DNA of 7,298 bases from Hydrogenothermaceae bacterium (GCA_026985705.1 JALSPY010000275.1:1-7298), one strand, 5' to 3'. Positions 1 through 7,193 are shown, counted from the first letter of the stretch. Made by a program: numbers and translations. The notes: generated from the sequence alone by a model not told the origin.

Positions 1-357
1 GTTGTTAGGTATTTAGCTAAAAAGGGAGGAAAAGGTTTTCACAAAACATTAAAGGATTTATTAAAATACACACTTCCTCTATTAATACTAACTATAGTTT
101 TGTTTATTATATATAAGCCAGTAGGATATATATTACTTATCCCAACATCTATAATGTTATTTTTAACATTACTGGCTACAGTAGAAACAATCTTTCTAAA
201 GCCTTTTTTAGGTTTAGGATTTATATTAAGTTTATTGTTAATACTATCTGGAATATACATTTACTTTAATGGAAACATTTTAGGATTAATATCATCAGTT
301 TTAGGTGGCATAATATTAATAGGATTATACTTATTTATAATCTTAAGGAGATATTAA
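1..357 (+). CDS. Multi-pass membrane protein, C-terminal part (5' end outside window)
   Basis: The reading frame is open from the first base to a TAA at 355-357, giving 118 codons. The visible N-terminal part (about residues 1-23) is basic and hydrophilic, with KKGGKGFHK in it. The rest is almost entirely hydrophobic and resolves into about four membrane segments: roughly residues 24-36, 40-62, 65-86 and 89-114. It ends in a short basic tail, LRRY. No ATG lies in frame, and the only conventional alternative start is a TTG at 100, which would sit inside the first membrane segment. I therefore read this as the 3' part of a longer gene. The stop lies one base before the GTG of the ATPase gene, so the two are almost certainly co-transcribed and perhaps translationally coupled. 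I do not recognise the family. The pattern VE-x-IFLKP-x-LGLG followed by two glycine-rich helices faintly recalls NfeD-type membrane regions, but this is an impression only. Confidence 0.8.
   Translation, partial: VVRYLAKKGGKGFHKTLKDLLKYTLPLLILTIVLFIIYKPVGYILLIPTSIMLFLTLLATVETIFLKPFLGLGFILSLLLILSGIYIYFNGNILGLISSVLGGIILIGLYLFIILRRY
345..350 (+). promoter_or_regulatory. Shine-Dalgarno that fixes the GTG start of the AAA+ gene
   Basis: AAGGAG sits 8 bases before GTG at 359, inside the last codons of the upstream membrane-protein gene. It supports the GTG as the true start and suggests translational coupling of the two genes. Confidence 0.8.
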
Positions 358-358
358 A

Positions 359-2185
359 GTGGAAGATTTTGACAAACTACAGAAATGGGCTAAAGAAATA
401 GTTAAATTTGTTCCTGTTAAAAGCCAGTTTACACTTTATGGAAATATATACGATGTTTATCCCTTATATCTTAACAGTAGATACATACCTCTTCCAATAA
501 AAAATTTTTTAGGAAAGTTATTAACTAAATATGAAACATACAGATTGGTTGTTGTTTACGAGCCGTTATTTGGTTTCCATATTCTAGAAGGAATAGAGGA
601 AATTTTTTCAAATATTACCGGTTTATCTACAGCAGAAACAAAAAAAATCTCTTTAACAAAGGCATATGAGATAATAGAAAAATTAGTTGATAATAATGCT
701 GTATATACATCTGTAATAATTAATTTTGCCTCCCGTTTAAATGATATAGCTGAAAGGGATTTACAGGAATTTTTATATAAGATGTTTAGACTTAGTATAA
801 ATACAAATCCCAAACTAATAGATGATGGCTATTCTAAGTATAATCCGGTTATCTACCTTTTAGATAAAGAAAACGATTTACCAGCTTGGTATACACTTGA
901 AAATCCTAGAATAAAGAGCATTGCAATTCCAAAACCTGATAGTGAAATTAGAGAAAAGGTAGCCCGTTCACTACTCTACAGAATAGAGGGCTTTATAGAG
1001 CTGTCTGATGAAAAACAGAGAGAGGTAATAAACAATTTTGTTGACCAAACAAGCGGTATGTATGCAACTGAAATAGTTTCTATAGTTCGTATAGCTACAA
1101 AGGAAAAATTAGATATTCATAATCTAAATGAGGCAATAAGACTATATAAAATAGGTATTACAGAAAATCCTTGGTCTAAAATTAGAAAAGATAAACTTTT
1201 AAATGCTGAAAAACTTATAAGGAAAAGAGTAAAGGGACAGGATTTAGCAGTCCGTAAGGCAGTAAGTATACTAAAAAGGGCTTTTTTTAATCTATCCGGT
1301 TCACAATACTCACGAATAAGTAATAGACCAAAGGGAGTTTTATTCCTAGCAGGACCTACAGGTGTTGGAAAAACAGAGTTGGCAAAGGCTATTACAGAGC
1401 TTTTATTTGGAAGTGAAACCAGCTATATAAGATTTGATATGTCAGAATTTTCCCATGAGCATTCAGACCAAAGACTTATAGGAGCACCACCTGGATATGT
1501 AGGTTATGATGTTGGAGGTGAGTTAACAAATGCTATAAAACAAAATCCTTTTTCCGTTGTTTTGTTTGATGAGATAGAGAAGGCACATCCTAAAATATTA
1601 GATATATTTTTACAGATATTAGATGATGGAAGGCTTACATCAGGTAGAGGTGAAACTGTATATTTTTCAGAAGCTTTTATAATTTTTACTTCAAATCTCG
1701 GTATATATGAGATGTTGCCAGATGGTAGAAAGATACAGAGAGTAAACCCTGAAATGCCATATTCAGAAGTTTCTAAAAAGGTAGTTGAAGCTATAGAAGA
1801 GTATTTTAAATTTAAAATCTCACGACCGGAAATACTAAACAGAATAGGAGAAAACATTATTGTGTTTAACTTTATAAGACCGGATGTAGCAAAAGAAATA
1901 TTTGAGAAGATGTTAAGTAATGTGTTAATAAAACTTAAGGAAGTTCATAAGATTACTGTAAATCTGGAAGATAAAGTTAGAAACATCATAAGGGAAGAAA
2001 GTTGCAAAGATTTATCTATGGGAGGTAGAGGAATAGGAAATAAACTGGAAGAAGTTTTTATAAATCCCCTTTCCGAGTTGTTATTCGAGTTAATGCCTCC
2101 TAAGAATAGTGTTGTGATAATAAATGACATCTATAAAGAGAATAATGTATGGAAGCTAAAAGGAAAAGTTCACTCTATAAAATAA
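359..2185 (+). CDS. ClpB/ClpA-type AAA+ ATPase with a degenerate first AAA module
   Basis: This 608-residue protein has a complete Clp-type (AAA_2) ATPase module from about residue 285 to the end. Visible motifs are Walker A GPTGVGKT (332-339), pore loop GAPPGYVG (375-382), Walker B VVLFDEIEKAH (400-410), sensor 1 FTSN (443-446), the arginine-finger region RPEILNR (489-495) and sensor 2 GGR (555-557). The Clp C-terminal subdomain follows at about 508-600. The first about 270 residues look like a second, worn-down AAA+ fold: there is no P-loop, but a segment resembling the sensor/lid region (NPVIYLLDKENDLPAW to IAIPKPDSEIREK, about 162-199) remains. There is no Clp N-domain, no ClpB middle coiled coil and no IGF/IGL ClpP-docking loop. 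The family would predict ATP-driven unfolding or remodelling of protein complexes without ClpP; the substrate is unknown. The GTG start one base after the membrane-protein stop suggests a shared function. It is much shorter than ClpB (about 860 residues), so I do not call it clpB. Confidence 0.93.
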   Translation: MEDFDKLQKWAKEIVKFVPVKSQFTLYGNIYDVYPLYLNSRYIPLPIKNFLGKLLTKYETYRLVVVYEPLFGFHILEGIEEIFSNITGLSTAETKKISLTKAYEIIEKLVDNNAVYTSVIINFASRLNDIAERDLQEFLYKMFRLSINTNPKLIDDGYSKYNPVIYLLDKENDLPAWYTLENPRIKSIAIPKPDSEIREKVARSLLYRIEGFIELSDEKQREVINNFVDQTSGMYATEIVSIVRIATKEKLDIHNLNEAIRLYKIGITENPWSKIRKDKLLNAEKLIRKRVKGQDLAVRKAVSILKRAFFNLSGSQYSRISNRPKGVLFLAGPTGVGKTELAKAITELLFGSETSYIRFDMSEFSHEHSDQRLIGAPPGYVGYDVGGELTNAIKQNPFSVVLFDEIEKAHPKILDIFLQILDDGRLTSGRGETVYFSEAFIIFTSNLGIYEMLPDGRKIQRVNPEMPYSEVSKKVVEAIEEYFKFKISRPEILNRIGENIIVFNFIRPDVAKEIFEKMLSNVLIKLKEVHKITVNLEDKVRNIIREESCKDLSMGGRGIGNKLEEVFINPLSELLFELMPPKNSVVIINDIYKENNVWKLKGKVHSIK

Positions 2186-2188
2186 TAT

Positions 2189-2419
2189 TCACATCCCTCT
2201 TTTAGTTAGTTTATCTATCTGTTCAGAAATAAATAAAACAATTAATGGTATCTGTTTCTTTATATTACTATCAGATATATTCTCTTCCTTTAAAGTATCT
2301 ATTAATTCTCTCAGTAAATTTAATAACTCTTTATAATAAGTTATCTCGTTGATCTCAAAATTTTTTCTTTTATCTCTTAATTTTTTAAAATCATCACACA
2401 ATTGATTTGCATTTTTCAT
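2189..2419 (-). CDS. Small conserved-looking protein, paralogue of the neighbouring gene
   Basis: This gene encodes 76 residues starting at ATG, with AAGGAG seven bases upstream (2432-2427 on the minus strand). The protein is charged and predicted all-helical, with no signal peptide. Around residues 11-40 (FKKLRDKRKN, FEINEITYYKELL) is a helix-turn-helix pattern like the SHOCT domain, a short oligomerisation or tethering motif. The C-terminal half has LIDTL, NISDS and then the amphipathic KKQIPLIVLFISEQIDKL. It matches the protein encoded at 2471-2701 in 46 of 76 positions; identity is 29/33 over residues 39-71 but 16/38 over the first half. Its TGA stop is three bases from the convergent ATPase stop, so the two transcripts must overlap unless termination is unusually precise. 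I do not recognise the family. The gene is real on the strength of paralogy plus a ribosome-binding site. Confidence 0.85.
   Translation of the reverse strand: MKNANQLCDDFKKLRDKRKNFEINEITYYKELLNLLRELIDTLKEENISDSNIKKQIPLIVLFISEQIDKLTKRGM
2223..2262 (-). repeat. 40-base perfect direct repeat, copy in the downstream paralogue
   Basis: This 40-base block is identical base for base to 2505-2544 in the adjacent paralogue. It encodes the shared core around QIPLIVLFISEQ. Flanking codons differ between the copies, so the identity is sharper than the rest of the gene pair. Confidence 0.95.
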
Positions 2420-2470
2420 CTTTAAACTCCTTTTAAAATAAAGGAATCTATAATTAAATTAAAATATAAT

Positions 2471-2701
2471 TTATTTTTCTCTTGCTGCAAGTTTATCTAT
2501 TTGCTCAGAAATAAATAAAACAATTAATGGTATCTGTTTCTTTACATCGCTATCTGATATATTTTCTTTTTCTAGAGTATCTATTAACCTTTTCACTAAT
2601 TCTAAAAGAGCAATATAATATTCTCTTTCTGATATTTCTCCATTTTTTCTTTTTAGTTTTAACTCCTGAAAACTATTGTATAGTTCTTTACTACTTTCCA
2701 T
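2471..2701 (-). CDS. Small conserved-looking protein with SHOCT-like hairpin, first of a tandem pair
   Basis: This gene encodes 76 residues from ATG, with a G-rich Shine-Dalgarno (GGGGG at 2713-2709, seven bases before the start). Residues about 11-36 (FQELKLKRKNGEISEREYY) fit the SHOCT pattern of a leucine-bearing helix, a G-x-I turn and a second helix with aromatic and leucine positions. The C-terminal helix KKQIPLIVLFISEQIDKL is shared almost unchanged with the downstream paralogue. No membrane segment, metal-binding cluster or catalytic motif is seen. It lies between tamB (85 bases upstream) and its paralogue (51 bases downstream), all on the minus strand. Whether it is read from tamB or from its own promoter is not clear: I see no convincing -35/-10 pair in the gap. 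Function unknown; a soluble oligomeric or adaptor protein is the most the sequence allows. Confidence 0.87.
   Translation of the reverse strand: MESSKELYNSFQELKLKRKNGEISEREYYIALLELVKRLIDTLEKENISDSDVKKQIPLIVLFISEQIDKLAAREK
2505..2544 (-). repeat. 40-base perfect direct repeat, copy in the upstream paralogue
   Basis: This is the partner of 2223-2262, 282 bases away and in the same orientation and reading frame. It could mediate deletion or amplification of one gene copy by homologous recombination. Confidence 0.95.
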
Positions 2702-2752
2702 ATTTATACCCCCTTTTTATATATTATTTTAATGGTATATTTTAATAAAACC

Positions 2753-2787
2753 TATGTTAAACAACATAAAAAATTCGTGAATTTTTT
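2753..2787 (-). terminator. Two abutting AT hairpins at the tamB stop (weak terminator candidate)
   Basis: Read on the minus strand, a 9-bp inverted repeat (AAAAAATTC/GAATTTTTT, 2787-2768) starts at the last base of the tamB stop codon. It is followed at once by a 6-bp hairpin (TATGTT/AACATA with a 4-base loop, 2768-2753). The T-run is the 3' arm of the first hairpin. The stems are nearly all A-T, so thermal stability would be low; in a thermophile this would be a poor terminator. It may only mark the boundary between tamB and the small genes. Confidence 0.3.
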
Positions 2788-5700
2788 CAAAAATCAAACT
2801 GTGTAGAAAGAGTTAAACTGTATTCTTCTTGGTTATTTTCAAAAAATCTATATCTAAATATAAAATCACCTCCAAGTCTTATACCTACTTCATACCATCC
2901 ACTATTTTTAAATGCTTCGTTATTTACTAAAGCCCTTGATATAGCTATATAAATTCTCGTTGATATACTTCTCTTGGCATAGATAAATGGAACTAAACCT
3001 TCCGTTGGTGAGTATTCAGGCTTTATAGATACCTCTATTCCTGTATTAAATAGTCCTTCCCCTTCATCCTCTTCCTCCGTAGGAATCAGTTTTGTAAAGA
3101 GTGCTCCTAAATCTCTTATTAAAGGGAGAAAATCAGTTGTTAGCCCTGATAGAGCAGAAGGTAAATCTTTCAAAAACAACATAGACATTATTTCTTGTCT
3201 TGTTTTTGGTGGTTGGGATATAAAGGTTATATTAGGATTTTTTAAATTGCCGAAGATATTAATGAATATTCTCGTATCATACAAAAATGTTGATAATTGA
3301 CCATTTATATACATTTTATTTTTAACTATATTTATTTCTAACTTATTAATTGTGTATTTAATTTTCATAAAGTTAATTTTTCCACCTAAAACTTTAAAAT
3401 ACCCATCTAACATTGGATTATAAAGAGTATTGCTAACTTTTATAGAGGAGATAGCCATAGCTCGTCCAAAAATACCCTTTATAGTTAAAGGATTATCTGT
3501 TGAAATATTCAAATCTAAAAATATATGTTTCTTTAATTCATCCAGTTTTTTACTTAAACCACTATACTCTTTAGCTTTTTCGGTTAGAAACAGTTTTTGA
3601 AACTCTTTGTTTATCCTTAATCTTCCTGAGTAGTAAATATTTCCTTTTAAGTAAAGATTATATCCAATTTTATTTTCTTTACTGTTATCTTTAACGATAT
3701 ATATATTAAAATTTTTAGTGCTAACATCTCCCACAAATATACTTCTATATCTGATAGGCAGTTTATACAATCTTACTCTAATTGTATGTTTTTCCTTATC
3801 TAAATCAACAACTCCACCAATTGACAGATAACCCTGTCCGTATAGATGGGATATTACTTTAGCTTTTATATTTATTCTTAAGGAGTTTTTTAAATAGTCA
3901 ATCTTTAAATCTTCAAACTTAAGAGGTCTTCTTGTAAAGGAGCTTTTTAACTGTAGATTGTTCGAAAATATGGAAAGTGTTAGGTTATTTTTATAATCAT
4001 TAATATTCCCATTAAAACCTAAAGATATTCTTAGCTCTCCATCTAAGCCACCAAGTGTTATTAACTCAGAAACTATAATTTTATTTAACTTTCCAAAAGA
4101 TTTTAGTTTTAGAGTATTACTTTTTAAATCATACTCCAGTTTAGAAATTTTGCCATCTATTAAATTAGTTATCTTTATCGGTTTATATGCAACTACCTTT
4201 CCATCTATAAAGGTTAACTCAAAGGGCTCTATACCTAGTAATGCCCTATTTAACTTTTTAACACTTCCACCGTCAGATAGGATAACTCCAGATATATTTT
4301 TAAAGTCATTATTCTTTATAAAAAATCTTCCTATAAATCTATTTAAAATAGCGGAATAATCATCATACTTGAAAGATAACTTATCAAAACTTAACTCTGT
4401 TAAAATACCTTCTTTCTTTCTTTCCACTAAATAATCTATCTTATTACTGGAAGTGCTATTTCCAACAGTTAAATTTGAGAAAATTTTTCCTTTTGTTTTT
4501 TCAAAAGTTCCATCACCAACAATGCGAAAATTGGCTAAAATCTCCTGTTTCTTTATATTTGTTTCCATACTGTAATATATTAAATTTTTATCAAAATCTA
4601 TGTTTATTCCACCTTTTAAAGAAATATTCTTTAAATTCTCTGCTCCAACTAATGAATAATTAGCTGAAAACTTTTTATCCAAAAGTTTACCTTCTAAAGA
4701 AACATTCTTTAAAATCTTTGAAGACTTAGAACTACTTTTCCTTAAAGAGAATTCTATATTTGGAATACTGTCCTTTACATTTCCATTTATAGAAAGAATA
4801 AAATTTTCTTCGAACCTTGGAATATTAATGTTTATCTCTCCAATATTAATATTCCCATTAAAAGAATTTCTCTTTACATCAATATCACCCTCTATATTTC
4901 CATTAATTTTAGCTATCCTTAAATCTTTGTATATAGCTTCTGGAATTTTATCTTTATAGAATTTTATATAATCCTGTAAATTAAACTCTTTAAAATTTAA
5001 ATTAAAGTTAATAATTTCTCTTTTTATATCAAACTTTGAAATTAGATTTAAACCTTTCTGTGAAGTTTTTACAGTGATAAGATTGTTATTAATCTCAAAG
5101 TTTATATCTAATTTTGTGGGTGGTATGTTTATATTTTTATAACCTAAATTTTTTATATTTATGAAAACATTTCCATTTAGATTATTAATTTTTCCTTTTA
5201 TGTTTCCATTTAAATCGGCTAAAAAATTTAAGTTTTTCTCTTTTAAAGGTTCTAATGAGCTAATATCTAAATTTTTCCATGTAAAGTTAAAATCTATGCT
5301 TTTTTCTTTAAATGAGCCATTTAAACTAATAAAACTTTTATCTTTTATGTTGTATAAATTAAGTTTTAATTTATCTAGTGCTATATTATCTTTAAAGGAT
5401 AGCTTAAATCCTATATCTCCGCTCTGATATTTTAATCCATAAAAATTTATATTTGACAGTTTAAGTTTGGAATTTATATTATTCTCTTTTAAATCTATTT
5501 TAACACTTCCTGATAATGCTAAGTATATATATTTTTTTAGATTTTTATATTTTTTTGATAAATGAACAAAATGTTTAGTTAAATCCGTTAAATAAAATTT
5601 AGGGAAATTTATATTTAAATACTCCTCTTTAAAGTTTAATAGATAATTTACTCTCTTATCATCAATTAATAAATTCCCAGATAAAACTTCATTTTCTAAA

Positions 5701-6917
5701 TCAAAACTGCTTTTAGCTTTTATATTACTAATTTGAATTTTATCACTTTCTATATCTTCAAACTTAATAGGAATAGAGTTTAAAGTTAATTTTTCTACCT
5801 TTGTATTTATATTTTCAAAAATTTTATGGAAGACACCTTCCATTAAGGAAATTTGAATATTCTTTAAATACAAATTAGCAGGTAAAACAGTTATTTTCTG
5901 TATATTTAAACCGTTGTCTTTAATAAAAAGGTTTGAGAAATCGTAAAGTATATTAATTTTTTGCTTAATATTAGAAATAAAAACGATTCCTTTATTATCT
6001 TGTAAAAGTTTTAAATTATCTGTGTTTAAACTGGATTTAATAAAAATATTTTCTTCATTTCCTAGGGCTACTATTTTAAGTTTTAAATTGTTTATCTGTA
6101 TATTGCTGTTATCAAGTCGTAGATTTTTGGAATTTAAATAAAGATTAACTGGAAGCTTAAAACTGAAATTTGAAAAATCAAAGTAAGAATTTTCTGTTTT
6201 AAAAACTAAATTTGGAATATTAAACTTAGAAATCTGTCCATTAATATAAAAATTGGTAGGCTTTAAAATTAACCTGTTTTTTTTAAAATTTCCTACAATT
6301 GATTTATTCTTCAAATAAATTTCCGAATTATATCCAAATTTAGAATAAAAACTAATGCTTTTGTTTTTAAGTTTTAGGTTTCCTAAAGTTAATTTTAATT
6401 TGTAATTATCTGGTATATTTCTAATAGAGATATCAATTTTCTTAATATCTAAATCTAAATATTTAACGATTTTAGGTATAAGTTTTAGAAAGTATGGATA
6501 CTGAAACTTTTCATTATTTTCTTCTTTAATCTTTTGAGTAAAAGTAAAATTTACACTGTTAGCTGAAATTAGAATTTTAGGTCTGTCTAAACCAAACTTT
6601 TCTAATATTCCACTAAAATTGTTTATATTAAGACTTAACTTGTAATTTCTATCATCCAACTGATACTTTATGTAATCACAGTAAAAAGTTGTTAAATCAC
6701 ACTTTAGATAAACTCTATCATTACCTAATATTGAAAAGTTAATTTCTCCATTCTTGTAGTCAAAATCTTTAAACACTTGGAAAAGTGCAAAGATTAATAT
6801 GGCAAAGAGTAGTGCTATAAACTCAAAGGAAATAATAAAGATAAAGGCGGTAATTTTAAATAAAAAAAATATTTTTCTAAATTTACTTAAGACATTTTTA
6901 AGCCTTTTCTTGTTCAT
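2787..6917 (-). CDS. tamB: TamB-like translocation and assembly module / AsmA-like lipid-transport protein
   Basis: This gene encodes 1376 residues, within the usual size for TamB. A basic N-terminus (MNKKRLKNVLSKFRK) and one long hydrophobic stretch (about 17-49) form the inner-membrane anchor. The remainder is a repetitive beta-rich periplasmic body with recurring LNGNIKG-type turns (for example about 569-575, 671-677, 686-689, 711-713), typical of the hydrophobic-groove AsmA/TamB fold. The C-terminal TamB domain is diagnostic: NPMLDG (about 1167-1172), GGKINF (1178-1183), then QPPKTRQEIMSMLF (from 1235), which matches the family's PP-x-x-x-EI-x-x-LL signature. A flexible acidic stretch (EEEDEGEG, 1281-1288) follows, and the last strands end in phenylalanine. 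The family bridges inner and outer membranes and is linked to phospholipid transport and outer-membrane protein assembly, with TamA as partner in some bacteria; no tamA is in this window. The only two cysteines, C73 and C80, lie just after the anchor. The ATG is supported by AGGGGGTGA six bases or fewer upstream. No frameshift is seen. Confidence 0.93.
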   Translation of the reverse strand: MNKKRLKNVLSKFRKIFFLFKITAFIFIISFEFIALLFAILIFALFQVFKDFDYKNGEINFSILGNDRVYLKCDLTTFYCDYIKYQLDDRNYKLSLNINNFSGILEKFGLDRPKILISANSVNFTFTQKIKEENNEKFQYPYFLKLIPKIVKYLDLDIKKIDISIRNIPDNYKLKLTLGNLKLKNKSISFYSKFGYNSEIYLKNKSIVGNFKKNRLILKPTNFYINGQISKFNIPNLVFKTENSYFDFSNFSFKLPVNLYLNSKNLRLDNSNIQINNLKLKIVALGNEENIFIKSSLNTDNLKLLQDNKGIVFISNIKQKINILYDFSNLFIKDNGLNIQKITVLPANLYLKNIQISLMEGVFHKIFENINTKVEKLTLNSIPIKFEDIESDKIQISNIKAKSSFDLENEVLSGNLLIDDKRVNYLLNFKEEYLNINFPKFYLTDLTKHFVHLSKKYKNLKKYIYLALSGSVKIDLKENNINSKLKLSNINFYGLKYQSGDIGFKLSFKDNIALDKLKLNLYNIKDKSFISLNGSFKEKSIDFNFTWKNLDISSLEPLKEKNLNFLADLNGNIKGKINNLNGNVFINIKNLGYKNINIPPTKLDINFEINNNLITVKTSQKGLNLISKFDIKREIINFNLNFKEFNLQDYIKFYKDKIPEAIYKDLRIAKINGNIEGDIDVKRNSFNGNINIGEININIPRFEENFILSINGNVKDSIPNIEFSLRKSSSKSSKILKNVSLEGKLLDKKFSANYSLVGAENLKNISLKGGINIDFDKNLIYYSMETNIKKQEILANFRIVGDGTFEKTKGKIFSNLTVGNSTSSNKIDYLVERKKEGILTELSFDKLSFKYDDYSAILNRFIGRFFIKNNDFKNISGVILSDGGSVKKLNRALLGIEPFELTFIDGKVVAYKPIKITNLIDGKISKLEYDLKSNTLKLKSFGKLNKIIVSELITLGGLDGELRISLGFNGNINDYKNNLTLSIFSNNLQLKSSFTRRPLKFEDLKIDYLKNSLRINIKAKVISHLYGQGYLSIGGVVDLDKEKHTIRVRLYKLPIRYRSIFVGDVSTKNFNIYIVKDNSKENKIGYNLYLKGNIYYSGRLRINKEFQKLFLTEKAKEYSGLSKKLDELKKHIFLDLNISTDNPLTIKGIFGRAMAISSIKVSNTLYNPMLDGYFKVLGGKINFMKIKYTINKLEINIVKNKMYINGQLSTFLYDTRIFINIFGNLKNPNITFISQPPKTRQEIMSMLFLKDLPSALSGLTTDFLPLIRDLGALFTKLIPTEEEDEGEGLFNTGIEVSIKPEYSPTEGLVPFIYAKRSISTRIYIAISRALVNNEAFKNSGWYEVGIRLGGDFIFRYRFFENNQEEYSLTLSTQFDF

Positions 6918-6920
6918 AAA

Positions 6921-6929
6921 TCACCCCCT
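6921..6929 (-). promoter_or_regulatory. Strong Shine-Dalgarno of tamB
   Basis: On the minus strand AGGGGGTGA precedes the ATG by three bases, with the GGGGG core about seven bases away. It is a long match to the 16S anti-Shine-Dalgarno (AAGGAGGTGA) and fixes the start at 6917. Confidence 0.8.
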
Positions 6930-6949
6930 ATCAGTTAGAAACCCAGTTT

Positions 6950-7107
6950 TTAACTTTTTACAACTTTGCTATGTCCTTTAGTTATCTTCCTTAAACCTTC
7001 TAATTTATCTCTTAATAATGAATATAATCCTTTATTTCTACTTCTATCCCTAAATTTCCTAACACTATCTTTATTAATATCTAAGATTTAATACACTTTC
7101 TATACAT
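6950..7107 (-). pseudogene. Possible frameshifted micro-gene in the tamB leader
   Basis: On the minus strand a coding-looking frame runs from 7087 to a TAA at 6952-6950, 45 sense codons without a conventional start. It reads in part LDINKDSVRKFRDRSRNKG, LYSLLRDKLEGLRK and ITKGHSKVVKS: a basic, helical, soluble-looking peptide with the codon preferences of the neighbouring genes. Just upstream, an ATG at 7107 begins MYRKCIK in another frame and hits TAG at 7083-7081. Adding one A to the AAA at 7089-7087 would join the two into a 52-residue protein. This could be a decayed gene, a sequencing indel, a programmed -1 shift, or chance. Against it: no Shine-Dalgarno before the ATG, and the ATG lies inside a candidate -10 box. 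I recognise no family. Confidence 0.3.
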
Positions 7108-7131
7108 ATGTTTTATACATTGAAATGTAAA
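7103..7131 (-). promoter_or_regulatory. Candidate promoter for tamB
   Basis: On the minus strand TTTACA (7131-7126) and TATGTA (7108-7103) are separated by exactly 17 bases, which would start transcription near 7096 and give tamB a leader of about 180 bases. A perfect TATAAT also occurs at 7142-7137, but the bases at the -35 distance are poor (AGGGTT). In such AT-rich DNA either may be chance; one of them is plausibly the tamB promoter because no gene lies immediately upstream. Confidence 0.4.
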
Positions 7132-7149
7132 GTATTATTATAGATAAAT

Positions 7150-7193
7150 AAGCGGCTAAAACCCTGTTTTTTAAAACCGGGATACAGCCGCTT
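7150..7193. repeat. 44-base nested inverted repeat between divergent promoters
   Basis: The outer arms AAGCGGCT (7150-7157) and AGCCGCTT (7186-7193) are perfect over 8 bp. Inside, CCC-t-GTTTT and AAAAC-c-GGG (7162-7181) form a second symmetrical arm pair around a two-base centre. The outer arms are among the most GC-rich short stretches of the whole window. The right arm overlaps the first two bases of the plus-strand -35 box. Neither side has a T-run directly after the outer stem, so it is a poor intrinsic terminator; an operator, a cruciform or the end of a transcribed structure are alternatives. Confidence 0.75.

Noticed and set aside
39..260. Minus-strand frame of 73 codons opposite the membrane-protein gene
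   Set aside because: It is antisense to a convincing frame that is open from base 1 and coupled to the next gene. It has no ribosome-binding site and looks like the complement of hydrophobic codons.
1504..1857. Minus-strand frame of 117 codons inside the AAA+ gene
   Set aside because: It is antisense to the most conserved Clp motifs (pore loop, Walker B, sensor 1), which explain the sequence fully.
359..2185. Naming the ATPase clpB, clpA or clpX
   Set aside because: It lacks the Clp N-domain, ClpB middle domain, zinc-binding ClpX N-terminus and ClpP loop, and its first AAA module has no P-loop.
2527..2745. Plus-strand hydrophobic 72-codon frame that might be a small membrane protein
   Set aside because: It is the complement of a Lys/Glu-rich gene that has a paralogue and a good ribosome-binding site. 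Hydrophobicity here arises from reading AAA/GAA codons backwards.
5161..5427. Plus-strand 88-codon frame inside tamB
   Set aside because: It is antisense to the continuous TamB body repeats and shows no independent signals.
7150..7193. Intrinsic terminator
   Set aside because: The outer GC-rich stem is followed by GACATTT on one side and ATTTATC on the other, with no T-run directly after either arm, and no gene in the window ends there.
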